Positions 15,621 to 24,810 of a stretch of 64,000 bases of DNA are shown in pieces. A program made the translations under genes and the position numbers. The stretch lies in the NCBI RefSeq assembly GCF_900115185.1, contig NZ_FOVN01000008.1, positions 1 to 64,000 on the forward strand, written 5' to 3'. The stretch is from Algorimicrobium echini (GTDB taxonomy: Bacteria; Bacteroidota; Bacteroidia; Flavobacteriales; Flavobacteriaceae). Positions within the stretch are counted from its first letter, which is position 1. Each line of letters opens with the position of its first letter. The notes under the pieces were generated by a model that was not told the DNA's origin, ran no database searches, and was given only the letters and a program-made list of their open reading frames with translations.

Positions 15621-16921
15621 TGATTCTCATATACACACATAAAATAACACCAAGAGTAAAATATGCATTTAAGCATGTTTTTACACGTATATTGAATATT
15701 CCTGTAACCTTTACAACAACAGTAGAAGAGTTTATTTCACATAATTCTATCAAAATCTCCTATGCTAAACAACCCTTAAGCAATGAGTTGTTTATAAAAA
15801 GTCATGAATTACTTTTTGAGCAAGGCTTATCCGATGTTGAAATTCAAGTTCATGATTGGGAAGATACTAAATGTTTTTTCACTACAAACGATAAGAGTTG
15901 TATGCCATTTGATATGTTTGCAGCCACTTTTTATTTGTTGAGTCGGTATGAGGAGTATTTACCGCATGTAAAAGATGAATTTGGCCGTTTTACAGCTGAA
16001 GAAAGTTTGGCATATAAATTTGGTTTTCTTCATCAGCCGGTAGTAGATATTTGGGCTTATAAATTCAAACAAATTTTACAAAATCAATATCCAGATTTTG
16101 TTTTTCCTGATAAAACGTATTCAATAAAACCAATTATAGATGTACCTTCTGCATTCAGCTTTAAATCTAAAGGTTTAATGCGGACTGTGGGTGGAACCCT
16201 TAAGGACGTTATAGGATTTAAATTTCATAGACTGTATATGCGATTTATGGTTTTATTAGGCCTTAAACATGATCCCGATGATACCTTCAAGTATATTATA
16301 AACAGACAAAAGCAACATAAAAATAAGTTTTTATTTTTTTTCTTGATCGGAGATTATTCAACTTTCGATAAAGGTATAAATGCTCAAAAAAAAGAATTTA
16401 TTTCGCTTATAAAGCAAGTTGCAGACTACAGTCATGTTGGCCTAAAAGCATCTTATTTTGCATTGGATAATTTAGCTATTTTAAAAAAGGAGAAACGGCG
16501 CATGGAATCTATAGTAAACACCTCGTTAGTAGCCTCTAGACAATCGTTCTCTAAATTAAATTTACCTGTTTCCTACAGAAATTTGGTGGAATTGGAAATC
16601 CTTGAAGATTATACCATGGGTTATGTTAATCACAGTGGTTTTCGAGCCGGTACATGCACACCTTTTTTCTTTTATGATTTAGATTTTGAAATTCAAACAC
16701 CTTTAAAAATAACAGCATACCATGTAATGGATTATACACTTTTAAAGCATCATTCCTTGTTAGATAAAAAGGAATCACTACAACGTGTTATTAATCAAGT
16801 AAAAGCTGTAAATGGTGAATTTGTTTCTGTTTTTCATAATTATACGTTTAGTGATATTGAACGTTGGCGTGGTTTTAAAGAATTGTTTAATATGATATTA
16901 GATTCAGTACATGAAGATTAA
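15620..16921 (+). CDS. Polysaccharide deacetylase-like protein
   Basis: The 433-residue soluble protein belongs to a Bacteroidota group annotated as polysaccharide deacetylase family (N-terminal DUF7033-like region). Visible blocks are FDMFAATFYLLSRYEEYLPH (about 98-117), YSIKPIIDVPSAFSFKSKGL (about 169-188), FLFFFLIGDYSTFD, VGLKASYFAL (about 275-284) and, near the end, EFVSVFHNYTFSD. The family's NodB-type HxxxH site is only partly recognisable, so catalytic status is open. It overlaps radC by one base and the nucleotidase gene by 11 bases. Confidence 0.75.
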   Translation: MILIYTHKITPRVKYAFKHVFTRILNIPVTFTTTVEEFISHNSIKISYAKQPLSNELFIKSHELLFEQGLSDVEIQVHDWEDTKCFFTTNDKSCMPFDMFAATFYLLSRYEEYLPHVKDEFGRFTAEESLAYKFGFLHQPVVDIWAYKFKQILQNQYPDFVFPDKTYSIKPIIDVPSAFSFKSKGLMRTVGGTLKDVIGFKFHRLYMRFMVLLGLKHDPDDTFKYIINRQKQHKNKFLFFFLIGDYSTFDKGINAQKKEFISLIKQVADYSHVGLKASYFALDNLAILKKEKRRMESIVNTSLVASRQSFSKLNLPVSYRNLVELEILEDYTMGYVNHSGFRAGTCTPFFFYDLDFEIQTPLKITAYHVMDYTLLKHHSLLDKKESLQRVINQVKAVNGEFVSVFHNYTFSDIERWRGFKELFNMILDSVHED

Positions 16922-17600
16922 AGGTATAACAGATATTTTTTTTGATTTAGATCATACGCTTTGGGATTTTGATAAAAATTCAGCTTTAACATTTAATAAA
17001 ATATTTAAAGCGCATAGTATTGATGTTGATTTACAAAAATTTTTAAGTGTTTATGAGCCTATAAATTTAAACTACTGGAAATTATATAGAAACGATAAAA
17101 TTGATAAAGAATCTTTAAGATACAAGAGACTCAAAGAAAGTTTTGATTCTATTAAAATGATAGTTCATGATGACGTTATTAATCAATTGTCAGCAGACTA
17201 TATTGTTAATTTACCAACCTTCAACCATTTATTTGATGGCACTTTGGAGTTGTTAGACTATTTACAACCTAATTATCGTTTACATATAATTACTAATGGT
17301 TTCCATGAAGCACAGGAAAAGAAAATGAATCAATCCAAAATTTCAAATTACTTTAAAACTGTTACTAATTCTGAACTAGCAGGTGTTAAAAAACCCAATC
17401 CCATTATTTTTGATTATGCACTTAATCTGGCCGTAGCCAATAAGACAACGAGTTTAATGATAGGTGATAATTTAGAGGCTGATGTATTAGGCGCTCTAAA
17501 TTTTGGTATGGATGCTATTTGTTTTAATTATCATGGCTTGAAAATTGATAATAGCATTAAGCAAGTTACAAACTTGAAAGAATTAAAAGCCTATTTATAA
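16911..17600 (+). CDS. yjjG: YjjG family HAD noncanonical pyrimidine nucleotidase
   Basis: The 229-residue HAD hydrolase has motif I FFDLDHTLWDF (nucleophile Asp in DLDHT), motif II IITNGFHEAQEKKM, motif III Lys in GVKKPNPIIFDYAL and motif IV MIGDNLEADVLGA, with a helical cap between. The DHTLWDF signature and length match YjjG, which dephosphorylates noncanonical pyrimidine nucleotides such as those of 5-halogenated bases. It starts within the end of the deacetylase-like gene (ATGAAGATTAA overlap), so it is translationally coupled. Confidence 0.88.
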   Translation: MKIKGITDIFFDLDHTLWDFDKNSALTFNKIFKAHSIDVDLQKFLSVYEPINLNYWKLYRNDKIDKESLRYKRLKESFDSIKMIVHDDVINQLSADYIVNLPTFNHLFDGTLELLDYLQPNYRLHIITNGFHEAQEKKMNQSKISNYFKTVTNSELAGVKKPNPIIFDYALNLAVANKTTSLMIGDNLEADVLGALNFGMDAICFNYHGLKIDNSIKQVTNLKELKAYL

Positions 17601-17632
17601 TTTTAATGTATCTTTAATTTTATTTTAAAATC

Positions 17633-18397
17633 ATGAAAAGAAAAATCACTTTTTTATTTGTTTTATTTATTACTTTTCAATTCAGCTTTTCACAAACTGA
17701 TTTGGATCATTATAAATATGTTATTATTCCAACTACTTATGATTTTTGTACAGAACCAGATCAATATCAGCTAAATTCATTAACCAAGTTTTTGTTTGAA
17801 AAGCAAGGTTTTATAGCTTTAATGAATGATGAACCTCTTCCCAATGATTTAATAAATAATGGTTGTTTGGCATTATGGGCCGATGTCTTAAATGAGTCGA
17901 GCATTTTTGTAACTAAATTCAGAGTTGAGCTTAAAAACTGTCAAAAACAGGTTGTTTACACTTCGGGAGTAGGGCAGTCTCGAGAAAAAAAATATAAAGT
18001 AGCTTATAATTTATCTTTACGAGAAGCATTTGAGTCATTTGACACATTAAATTATAGTTACAACCCTAAAATTTCAGAACAAAAGGCTGTTTCAGCAAAT
18101 ACAGAAAAATCTACTGCTATTGCACCATCTGTTATAGGTGTAGCGCAATCAGATTCGAAGTCTAATGGTGCAGATATGGATCAACCTTTAACAGCTAGAA
18201 AGATAGATGTTATTAATTATGAGTTATTAAACAGTAAAGGTGAAGTGGTTTATAAACTAATTTTTTCTGGTAAAGAAGAGTTTTATATGGTAGAGGGAAT
18301 GCAAGCCACCGTTTATAAATTAAACGATAAATGGGTAATTGCAAAAACAATTGCTGATGGATCGCTACAAGTTCAAACTTTAAATGTAACGTTTTAA
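17633..18397 (+). CDS. Secreted or periplasmic protein of unknown function
   Basis: The 254-residue product has a clear signal peptide (KITFLFVLFITFQFSFSQ, cleavage about residue 21). The body starts YKYVIIPTTYDFCTEPDQ and contains SLTKFLFEKQGFIAL and LWADVLNESSIFVTKFRVEL, a pattern I have seen in conserved hypothetical Flavobacteriia proteins. A low-complexity linker (about 140-185) leads to a C-terminal beta-rich domain ending [17 protein letters not shown]. No catalytic motif is seen. Its last 4 bases overlap the 3' end of the convergent rarA gene. Confidence 0.7.
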   Translation: MKRKITFLFVLFITFQFSFSQTDLDHYKYVIIPTTYDFCTEPDQYQLNSLTKFLFEKQGFIALMNDEPLPNDLINNGCLALWADVLNESSIFVTKFRVELKNCQKQVVYTSGVGQSREKKYKVAYNLSLREAFESFDTLNYSYNPKISEQKAVSANTEKSTAIAPSVIGVAQSDSKSNGADMDQPLTARKIDVINYELLNSKGEVVYKLIFSGKEEFYMVEGMQATVYKLNDKWVIAKTIADGSLQVQTLNVTF

Positions 18398-19671
18398 TAA
18401 CCGTATTTTTCTTTCCAACGCTCTTTTAGAAATTCTCTCTGGGCATTTTCACGTGAGTTATTACCAGGTTCGTAGAATCGGGTATTGCTTATTTCTTTGG
18501 GTAGAAATTCTTGATTGGCAAAATTATTTTCATAATTATGTGCATATTGGTAATTTTCGCCATAACCAATTTCTTTCATTAATTTGGTTGGTGCATTTCT
18601 TATTGATAGAGGCACACTTAAATCGCCAGTATCACGAACAATTTGTTGGGCTTTGCCAATAGCTTTATAAGCGGCATCACTTTTTGGTGAACAAGCTAAA
18701 TAAGTGACACATTGGCTTAAAATAATTCGAGATTCAGGATTCCCAATCGTTGAGACAGCCTGGAAGGTGTTATTAGCAATTACTAATGCAGTTGGATTGG
18801 CGTTGCCAATATCTTCACTAGATAAAATAAGCAGGCGTCTTGCTATAAATTTTACATCTTCTCCACCTTCTATCATACGTGCAAGATAATACACAGCAGC
18901 ATTTGGGTCACTCCCGCGAATTGATTTTATGAGTGCAGAAATTATATCATAATGCTGCTCACCTGTTTTGTCATATCTTGCTGTATTATTTTGAATACGT
19001 TGGGTAACAAGTTCATTAGTTATAATTATATTATCAGTTTCTTGTGAATTGACTATCAGTTCAAATATGTTTAACAATTTTCGTGCATCACCTCCAGAAA
19101 TACGGATTAAAGCTTCTGTTTCTTGTAATATAATTTTTTTTTGGGATAAGTAGGTGTCTTTTTCAATGGCACGTTTTAAAAGTGCTTCTAAATCGGTTTT
19201 ATTAAAGGCATTTAAAATATAAACTTGACAACGTGATAGTAAAGCCGGAATAACTTCAAAACTCGGATTTTCAGTTGTAGCTCCAATTAGCGTTACCCAA
19301 CCTTTTTCTACTGCCTGTAATAAAGAGTCTTGCTGTGATTTACTAAAACGATGAATTTCATCAATAAATAAAATGGGATTTTTTGTCGTGAATAAACCGC
19401 CAGATTGTTTTGCCTTATCTATGACGTCTCTGATATCCTTAACACCAGAATTTATAGCACTCAATGTATAAAATGGCCTATTAGATTCCGTGGCAATAAT
19501 ATGGGCTAATGTTGTTTTTCCAATACCTGGTGGTCCCCAAAAAATTAGCGATGGAATTAAACCTTGCTTTATTTGGTTGGTTAAGGTGCCATTAGGCCCA
19601 ATTAAATGTGCCTGACTTATATAGTCGTTAAGTGTTTTAGGACGTAAACGTTCTGCTAAAGGTTCATTCAT
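18394..19671 (-). CDS. rarA: Replication-associated recombination protein A (RarA/MgsA)
   Basis: The 425-residue clamp-loader-like AAA+ ATPase acts at stalled replication forks. It has Walker [10 protein letters not shown] (46-54), Walker [11 protein letters not shown] (101-110), sensor [11 protein letters not shown], an arginine finger region LLSRCQVY, and the C-terminal helical tetramerisation domain with [27 protein letters not shown] and [19 protein letters not shown]. The length is normal. The gene overlaps the convergent secreted-protein gene by 4 bases, leaving no room for a dedicated terminator between them. Confidence 0.95.
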   Translation of the reverse strand: MNEPLAERLRPKTLNDYISQAHLIGPNGTLTNQIKQGLIPSLIFWGPPGIGKTTLAHIIATESNRPFYTLSAINSGVKDIRDVIDKAKQSGGLFTTKNPILFIDEIHRFSKSQQDSLLQAVEKGWVTLIGATTENPSFEVIPALLSRCQVYILNAFNKTDLEALLKRAIEKDTYLSQKKIILQETEALIRISGGDARKLLNIFELIVNSQETDNIIITNELVTQRIQNNTARYDKTGEQHYDIISALIKSIRGSDPNAAVYYLARMIEGGEDVKFIARRLLILSSEDIGNANPTALVIANNTFQAVSTIGNPESRIILSQCVTYLACSPKSDAAYKAIGKAQQIVRDTGDLSVPLSIRNAPTKLMKEIGYGENYQYAHNYENNFANQEFLPKEISNTRFYEPGNNSRENAQREFLKERWKEKYGY

Positions 19672-19814
19672 ATTGTAAATTTAAAAATAATTATAGGTTC
19701 TTTTAGAATGCTTTAGTACATTTTTGATTTTCAATTTGTAATTTTTTATCGTTCTTTCAGACTGACAATTTTACAGAACGTCATTAATGGTTAGTTATTT
19801 GTATTGGTTAGTTT

Positions 19815-20573
19815 ATGAAGAGTCAGGAGGAGTTTAAATTTTCTAATCAGGTAATTTTAGTACCAGTAGCATTTATCTTGTTAATTTGGTTGGTATTTTG
19901 GTTTGAAATTCGCTTTGGTTTTGACTTTACTAATTATGGTATATTTCCGCAGAAACTGTTTGGATTGCGAGGTGTTATTTTTAGCGCTTTTATTCATTCA
20001 GGAATTACACACTTATATCATAACACCATACCATTATTTGTATTAACGGCAGCTTTGTTTTATTTCTACAGAGAGATGGCTTGGAAAATTCTTATTTTCG
20101 GTATTCTTTTATCAGGTTTGTTAACATGGAGTATAGGTAGACCTGCGTATCATATTGGAGCTAGTGGATTGATATATGTATTAGTAAGTTTTCTTTTTTT
20201 TAAGGGTATTATTGCTAAACATTTCCGATTGATAGCGCTATCGTTGCTTGTTATCTTTCTATACGGTAGTATGATTTGGTATGTTCTGCCCATAAAAGAT
20301 GGTGTGTCTTGGGAGGGACATTTGTCCGGACTATTGGTAGGACTTGTTTTCGCTTTTCTATTTAAGAAGCACATACCAAAACCTAATAAATACCAATGGG
20401 AAGACCCACATTATAATGAAGATGAAGATCCCTTTTTGAAACATTTTGATGAAGCTGGTAACTTTATTGAAACTGTACCTGAAAATGAGGCCATTGATAC
20501 GAAAGTAGAGGAGGGAAAACCACCAATTTCTATTAATTACATTTTTAAAGAATCTAAAGATTCATCAACTTAA
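19815..20573 (+). CDS. Rhomboid family intramembrane serine protease
   Basis: The 252-residue protein has about six transmembrane helices. Rhomboid features visible are HSGITHLYHNTIPLFVL (His66/His69, Asn70), the nucleophile in HIGASGLIYV (Ser117) and the catalytic His169 in WEGHLSGLLVG. The catalytic dyad is intact, so it should be an active protease. A hydrophilic acidic C-terminal tail of about 65 residues follows the last helix. Its last 9 bases overlap the convergent rlmB gene. Confidence 0.92.
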   Translation: MKSQEEFKFSNQVILVPVAFILLIWLVFWFEIRFGFDFTNYGIFPQKLFGLRGVIFSAFIHSGITHLYHNTIPLFVLTAALFYFYREMAWKILIFGILLSGLLTWSIGRPAYHIGASGLIYVLVSFLFFKGIIAKHFRLIALSLLVIFLYGSMIWYVLPIKDGVSWEGHLSGLLVGLVFAFLFKKHIPKPNKYQWEDPHYNEDEDPFLKHFDEAGNFIETVPENEAIDTKVEEGKPPISINYIFKESKDSST

Positions 20574-21302
20574 TCGTTGTCTAACTACTTCATAGAGAAT
20601 TGCGCCACACGCAACCGATACATTTAGGGATTCAATAGAACCAAATAAAGGTAGTTTTGCTTTTTTATCAGCAAGCTTTAATACCGATGGATTTATTCCG
20701 CGACCTTCAGACCCCATGATGATGGCACAAGGCACTTTAAAATCAATATCATAAATGGTGTCATGTGTTTTTTCGGTAGCAGCGATAACCGCTATGCCTG
20801 AAGCTTGTAAATGAAACATAGCATCTTTGATATGATCAACACGGCATATTGGCATTTTGAATACTGCACCAGCACTAGTTTTAATGGTATCTCCATTTAT
20901 AGGCGCACTTCCCTTTTTTTGGATAATAATGCCGTTAACTCCTGTACATTCAGCGGTACGAATAATAGCACCAAAATTTCTAACGTCACTTAACTGATCT
21001 AGTAATAAGAATAAAGGAGTTTTACCAGACTCCATAACACTTAATACTAAATTCTCTATATCGTAATAATCAATAGGTGATATTTGAGCTACAACACCTT
21101 GATGATTTTTATTTGTTAATCTATTTAGCTTTTCAACAGGAACATAGGATGCATTTATAGCCTCTCTTCTGATAAGTGATTCTAAATCGTTAGCAAGGTT
21201 GCCTTGCAATCCTTTTTGAATAAAAATTTTCTCTATAGTTTTTCCAGCTTGAATAGCTTCTATTACTGAATGTAAGCCAAAAATTTGTGTTTCCTGTTCC
21301 AT
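20565..21302 (-). CDS. rlmB: 23S rRNA 2'-O-methyltransferase RlmB (TrmH/SpoU family)
   Basis: The 245-residue SPOUT enzyme methylates a guanosine of 23S rRNA (G2251 in E. coli). The N-terminal substrate-binding domain starts IFGLHSVIEAIQAGKTIEKI. The knotted catalytic domain has motif 1 DVRNFGAIIRTAECTGV, motif 2 IIMGSEGRGI and motif 3 LPLFGSIESLNVSVACGAIL. All family motifs are present and the length is typical. It lies 71 bp from the end of the SusC/D operon on the same strand, with a terminator between. Confidence 0.94.
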   Translation of the reverse strand: MEQETQIFGLHSVIEAIQAGKTIEKIFIQKGLQGNLANDLESLIRREAINASYVPVEKLNRLTNKNHQGVVAQISPIDYYDIENLVLSVMESGKTPLFLLLDQLSDVRNFGAIIRTAECTGVNGIIIQKKGSAPINGDTIKTSAGAVFKMPICRVDHIKDAMFHLQASGIAVIAATEKTHDTIYDIDFKVPCAIIMGSEGRGINPSVLKLADKKAKLPLFGSIESLNVSVACGAILYEVVRQRLS

Positions 21303-21316
21303 GAAAACAAAGGTAT

Positions 21317-21350
21317 AAAAAAACCGCTTCTATTTAGAAGCGGTTTTTAA
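21317..21350 (-). terminator. Terminator of the SusC/SusD operon
   Basis: The stem AAAACCGCTTCT / AGAAGCGGTTTT (12 bp) has an ATTT loop. On the minus strand it is followed by a T-rich run. It lies 24 bp beyond the last lipoprotein gene of the operon. Confidence 0.85.
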
Positions 21351-21373
21351 TATTATAATAAATAATATAGTCC

Positions 21374-22372
21374 CTATTCTTGAGCAACTACATTACCTAA
21401 ATTGTCTTTAACAGTGTATTTACCACCAACTACATCTACAGTAGCAACAACTTGTTCACCACCACCTGTAGCAGCACTTGTATCACTATATGAGAAGTAC
21501 AAACTTGGGTAAGAAATACTTGTGTGGAATTTACCTGTTTTAGCGATTTCAATTTCAAAAGGAATAGCAAAACTACCAATTAATGATTCGTCAGCAGCTA
21601 AACCTAAATTAAAATCCCATAAATCTACGATAACATCATAAGATCCATCAGCAAGAACTGTAGTTGGGTTAGATCCACCTGTGATAATGTATTCAGGGCA
21701 ATCTCCTGTGAAAGCAGAAACATTTGCACCTGCTACATAAACATCATAATCTACAACACCACATAAATCTTGGTGTTCGCTTAATGTTTCATCATCATCA
21801 GGATAAGGAGCTCCTGGATCTTCATGGTTCAATTTCAAAATCTGGTAAGTTTCATCTTTAGACCAGCTTAAACGGATACCCATGTTATCATCAGTGTAAT
21901 TAGCTACATCAAACTTTATGATGTTATTGCCATTGATTAAACCTTGACCATTTCTAGTGTTAGTTAATCTGAATGTATACTCTTCAGTACCTTCAACATC
22001 TAAATCTAAAATAGAATTAATTTGGAAAGTATATGAAGACGCATATGCAGGAACTTGAATTAAATACCCTTGACTACCATAACCATCATCTGGCGTAGTT
22101 GGAGCATTTGGTTCACTTGGATCACCAGTGTTATAATCTGCATTGTTTCCTCCAGAAATCATTTCTAATTTGAAATCTAAAGTCTCTTTGAAAGGGTTGT
22201 CAACTGTTAAAGTAACCATGACACTCTCTCCTTCGGTAATAGCGCTTTCAGATACGTTATCAATTGTAACTAACGCCTTTTGTGAAAATGTGTATTCCGT
22301 GTCATCATCATTACACGACGTAAAGCTAGCTAAAACTAAAGCTGATAGCATTAAGTGTTTTATATATTTCAT
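21374..22372 (-). CDS. Surface lipoprotein with Calx-beta-like domain, last gene of the SusCD operon
   Basis: From ATG 22372 the product is 332 residues with a lipoprotein signal (MKYIKHLMLSALVLASFTSC, lipid Cys20) followed by NDDDTE, an acidic cluster like the Bacteroidota lipoprotein export signal, so the protein is probably on the cell surface. An ATG 9 bases upstream is also possible. The N-terminal half (AITEGESVMVTLTVDN through LDVEGTEEYTFRLTN) resembles a Calx-beta or similar Ig-like domain; the rest is beta-rich without catalytic motifs. As the fourth gene of a SusC-SusD operon it probably helps to bind the imported ligand. Confidence 0.75.
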   Translation of the reverse strand: MKYIKHLMLSALVLASFTSCNDDDTEYTFSQKALVTIDNVSESAITEGESVMVTLTVDNPFKETLDFKLEMISGGNNADYNTGDPSEPNAPTTPDDGYGSQGYLIQVPAYASSYTFQINSILDLDVEGTEEYTFRLTNTRNGQGLINGNNIIKFDVANYTDDNMGIRLSWSKDETYQILKLNHEDPGAPYPDDDETLSEHQDLCGVVDYDVYVAGANVSAFTGDCPEYIITGGSNPTTVLADGSYDVIVDLWDFNLGLAADESLIGSFAIPFEIEIAKTGKFHTSISYPSLYFSYSDTSAATGGGEQVVATVDVVGGKYTVKDNLGNVVAQE

Positions 22373-22389
22373 TTTTATCATTTTTAATA

Positions 22390-23298
22390 TTAATTTTTAA
22401 TGAACGTGTAACTTAAGTTCGAGTACCAAGAGATATCCGTCATAGAAACAGATGTGAAAGTAATATTCCCATTTGGACTAACTGTTCCAGCTTCTCCTTG
22501 AGTTACATAGTAAAGAGCAGTTGAACTATTATTCTCATTAAACTGCCATCCTACAATTACTAATTTACCAGCACATGCTGTGAAATCAAAAGTATAAGTT
22601 GCAGCAAATTGAGGCATATAAGAAGCTCTATATAGACCTGGTGATAATTCACTTACTGTTACAGTTCTTGATCCATAAGAATAAGAACCAGTTAAATCTG
22701 TTCTACATAATTGAAATTTAACCACAGTCGATTTAAGTTGTTCACCAATAACTACATCTCCAGAAGATGTTACCGTTTTTAAGTTTAATACAAAGTAGCT
22801 AATTTTACCAGGGTCTAACGCATCATTATAAACATCCATATTTATAAGGTCAAATGTTGAGTTTGCTGGAATTGTAGTTACTTGAGAATTATCTTCAAAA
22901 TTAAATTGAGTTCCTTGGATAGCTTCATCAACATAGTCAGACAAAACAGCAGTACCATCTTCTAAAGAAATTCTTTGAGCTTTTGAAAGTCCAAAAATAC
23001 TGGCTAATTCAGAAGGGCTATAGTTTAGTTCGTTAATGTCGCCTACTTCATATGTAACTGTAATTTCAGTGTCACTTGGTGTACCATCATTACCGCCTAA
23101 AAGGTGAACTGGTACTGCAAAATCAAATGTGCCTCCAGATAATTGTTCAAAATTTCCAAGCGAAATAGTTGATTGGAATCCAACAATTCTAGATAAATCT
23201 TCATTCTGAGTTGTGTTTTCTACTTCATCATCTACTAAACAAGAGAAGCAAATTACAGAAGCGAAAATCGCTGTAAAATAAATTTTTAAATTTTTCAT
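22390..23298 (-). CDS. Surface lipoprotein of the SusCD operon
   Basis: The 302-residue product has a lipoprotein signal (MKNLKIYFTAIFASVICFSC, lipid Cys20) followed by acidic LVDDEVE, suggesting export to the surface. The body is beta-strand-rich (GTFDFAVPVHLLGG, TEITVTYEVGD, STFDLINMDVYND) and ends with a domain around TGSYSYGSRTVTVSELSPG. No enzymatic motif is visible. Position just after susD suggests a SusE/F-like ligand-binding role. The gene lies 18 bp from susD on one side and 8-17 bp from the next lipoprotein gene on the other. Confidence 0.72.
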   Translation of the reverse strand: MKNLKIYFTAIFASVICFSCLVDDEVENTTQNEDLSRIVGFQSTISLGNFEQLSGGTFDFAVPVHLLGGNDGTPSDTEITVTYEVGDINELNYSPSELASIFGLSKAQRISLEDGTAVLSDYVDEAIQGTQFNFEDNSQVTTIPANSTFDLINMDVYNDALDPGKISYFVLNLKTVTSSGDVVIGEQLKSTVVKFQLCRTDLTGSYSYGSRTVTVSELSPGLYRASYMPQFAATYTFDFTACAGKLVIVGWQFNENNSSTALYYVTQGEAGTVSPNGNITFTSVSMTDISWYSNLSYTFIKN

Positions 23299-23316
23299 AA
23301 TTTCTATTTTTTTTTA

Positions 23317-24801
23317 TTATTGTGCCCAAAATGGTCCCGTTGCAAATACGTCTGCACTCACTTGAGAAGGTACATTCGCTGAATTTGAAATATACTCATC
23401 AGATGGGTACATCAAACGCATTGGTCTGGTTGAAGATTGAGCGGTTAAAGCTAAAGGAATATCGTCTGGGAAACCTGTTCTTGTGAACTCGATATACGAT
23501 TCAATAGCATTAATACCATTAGTTGCAATCCATTTTTGTCTCATGATAGCTTCAAACTTATCATTATCTGTTCCAACCCATCCTAAACCTGGGAGACTAG
23601 GTGTGTAACCTGATCTATCAGCTCCTAATAGTTGAAAGGAAGCGTCAATTGCCGCTTCAAAACTAGCTTGAGCATCACCTGGTATTAAACCAAATAATTG
23701 TGCTTCAGCTTGCATTAATAGACTCTCTGCAGCAGTCATTACATAGCCATCTTGAGCAGAATCAATAATTAATCCTGGTCCAAGTGGTGATAGTCCAGCT
23801 GGTGAGTTGTCACTATCAGCACCTTGTTCGTGGCCAACAATTACACCACTTCCATCATCTGCTTCGTCATATAAAAAGTTTACACGATCGTCGGCGCTGT
23901 TTATTAAAAAGTCTACAGCATATTTCGATGCTCTGATAAAGTTATAGTTTGTTGTTGGAGTCGTTTCGTTGTTAGAATATCCATTAGCTCCATAAAATGG
24001 GTTTTGTTGAGCCGTACTTTCAGAAGAATACCCAGGGTTGATAGTTGCATCATTATTTAAAAATGCAGCTGTTTGTAATTCTGGTAATTTACTTGCAATA
24101 AAAGCAGCAGATTCAGCATCACCATTCATAGTTGCATCTGTACGCTGACGTAATAACAGACGTAGTTTTAAAGAGTTACCAAACGCAATCCAACTTGACA
24201 TAGATCCATTGAATATAACATCTTCACTACCTACAGGTATCGTATTCAAGCCTGCATTGTTTATTAACTCAATAGCTTCATCAACTTGGTTGTATAACTC
24301 CTCATATATTGCACGATCATTATCATAAACAGGAGTTAAATTCTTAATTCCTTGGTGCGCTTCAAAGTAAGGAACATCACTATACAAGTCAACTACATAC
24401 TGTAAGTAAAATGACTTCATAATTTTCGATATTGCCTTATGATTATCATAATCTGCGCTTGGATAGTCTATAATAGCTTGGAAGTTATATGTACCTCTAT
24501 ATAAACCTGTAAAAATAGTATTATAGAAGTTGTTGTCAATTGCGAGTGTGAATTCTTCAGAGAAACCACCAGTAAACGAGTTTACGTTAGCTCCCCAGTT
24601 ATTCATCATCACATTTCCTAAACGATTCATAGTAATAGCTTGTGTTCTATAAGTATTACTCATAGCTCCTGCTAAAATTAAATCTGGTGTCACATCATCA
24701 GCAGAAGGTGAATTTGGGTTTTCATTTACATCCAAATAATCGCTGCATGATACAGTAATCGCGAGGATTACTAATAATAAAAATTTATATTTCGTTCTCA
24801 T
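23317..24801 (-). CDS. SusD/RagB-like nutrient-binding lipoprotein
   Basis: The 494-residue lipoprotein (signal MRTKYKFLLLVILAITVSC, lipid Cys19, then SDYLDVNENPNSP) belongs to the SusD-like group. Family blocks include GLYRGTYNFQAIIDYP, SFYLQYVVDLYSDVPYFEAH and ANVPSQ at the end, and the alpha-helical repeats of a TPR-like fold run through the middle. SusD forms a lid over the SusC pore at the cell surface and captures the ligand. Glycan versus peptide specificity cannot be read. It follows susC by 9 bases and is surely co-transcribed. Confidence 0.93.
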   Translation of the reverse strand: MRTKYKFLLLVILAITVSCSDYLDVNENPNSPSADDVTPDLILAGAMSNTYRTQAITMNRLGNVMMNNWGANVNSFTGGFSEEFTLAIDNNFYNTIFTGLYRGTYNFQAIIDYPSADYDNHKAISKIMKSFYLQYVVDLYSDVPYFEAHQGIKNLTPVYDNDRAIYEELYNQVDEAIELINNAGLNTIPVGSEDVIFNGSMSSWIAFGNSLKLRLLLRQRTDATMNGDAESAAFIASKLPELQTAAFLNNDATINPGYSSESTAQQNPFYGANGYSNNETTPTTNYNFIRASKYAVDFLINSADDRVNFLYDEADDGSGVIVGHEQGADSDNSPAGLSPLGPGLIIDSAQDGYVMTAAESLLMQAEAQLFGLIPGDAQASFEAAIDASFQLLGADRSGYTPSLPGLGWVGTDNDKFEAIMRQKWIATNGINAIESYIEFTRTGFPDDIPLALTAQSSTRPMRLMYPSDEYISNSANVPSQVSADVFATGPFWAQ

Positions 24802-24810
24802 GTTTATTTT

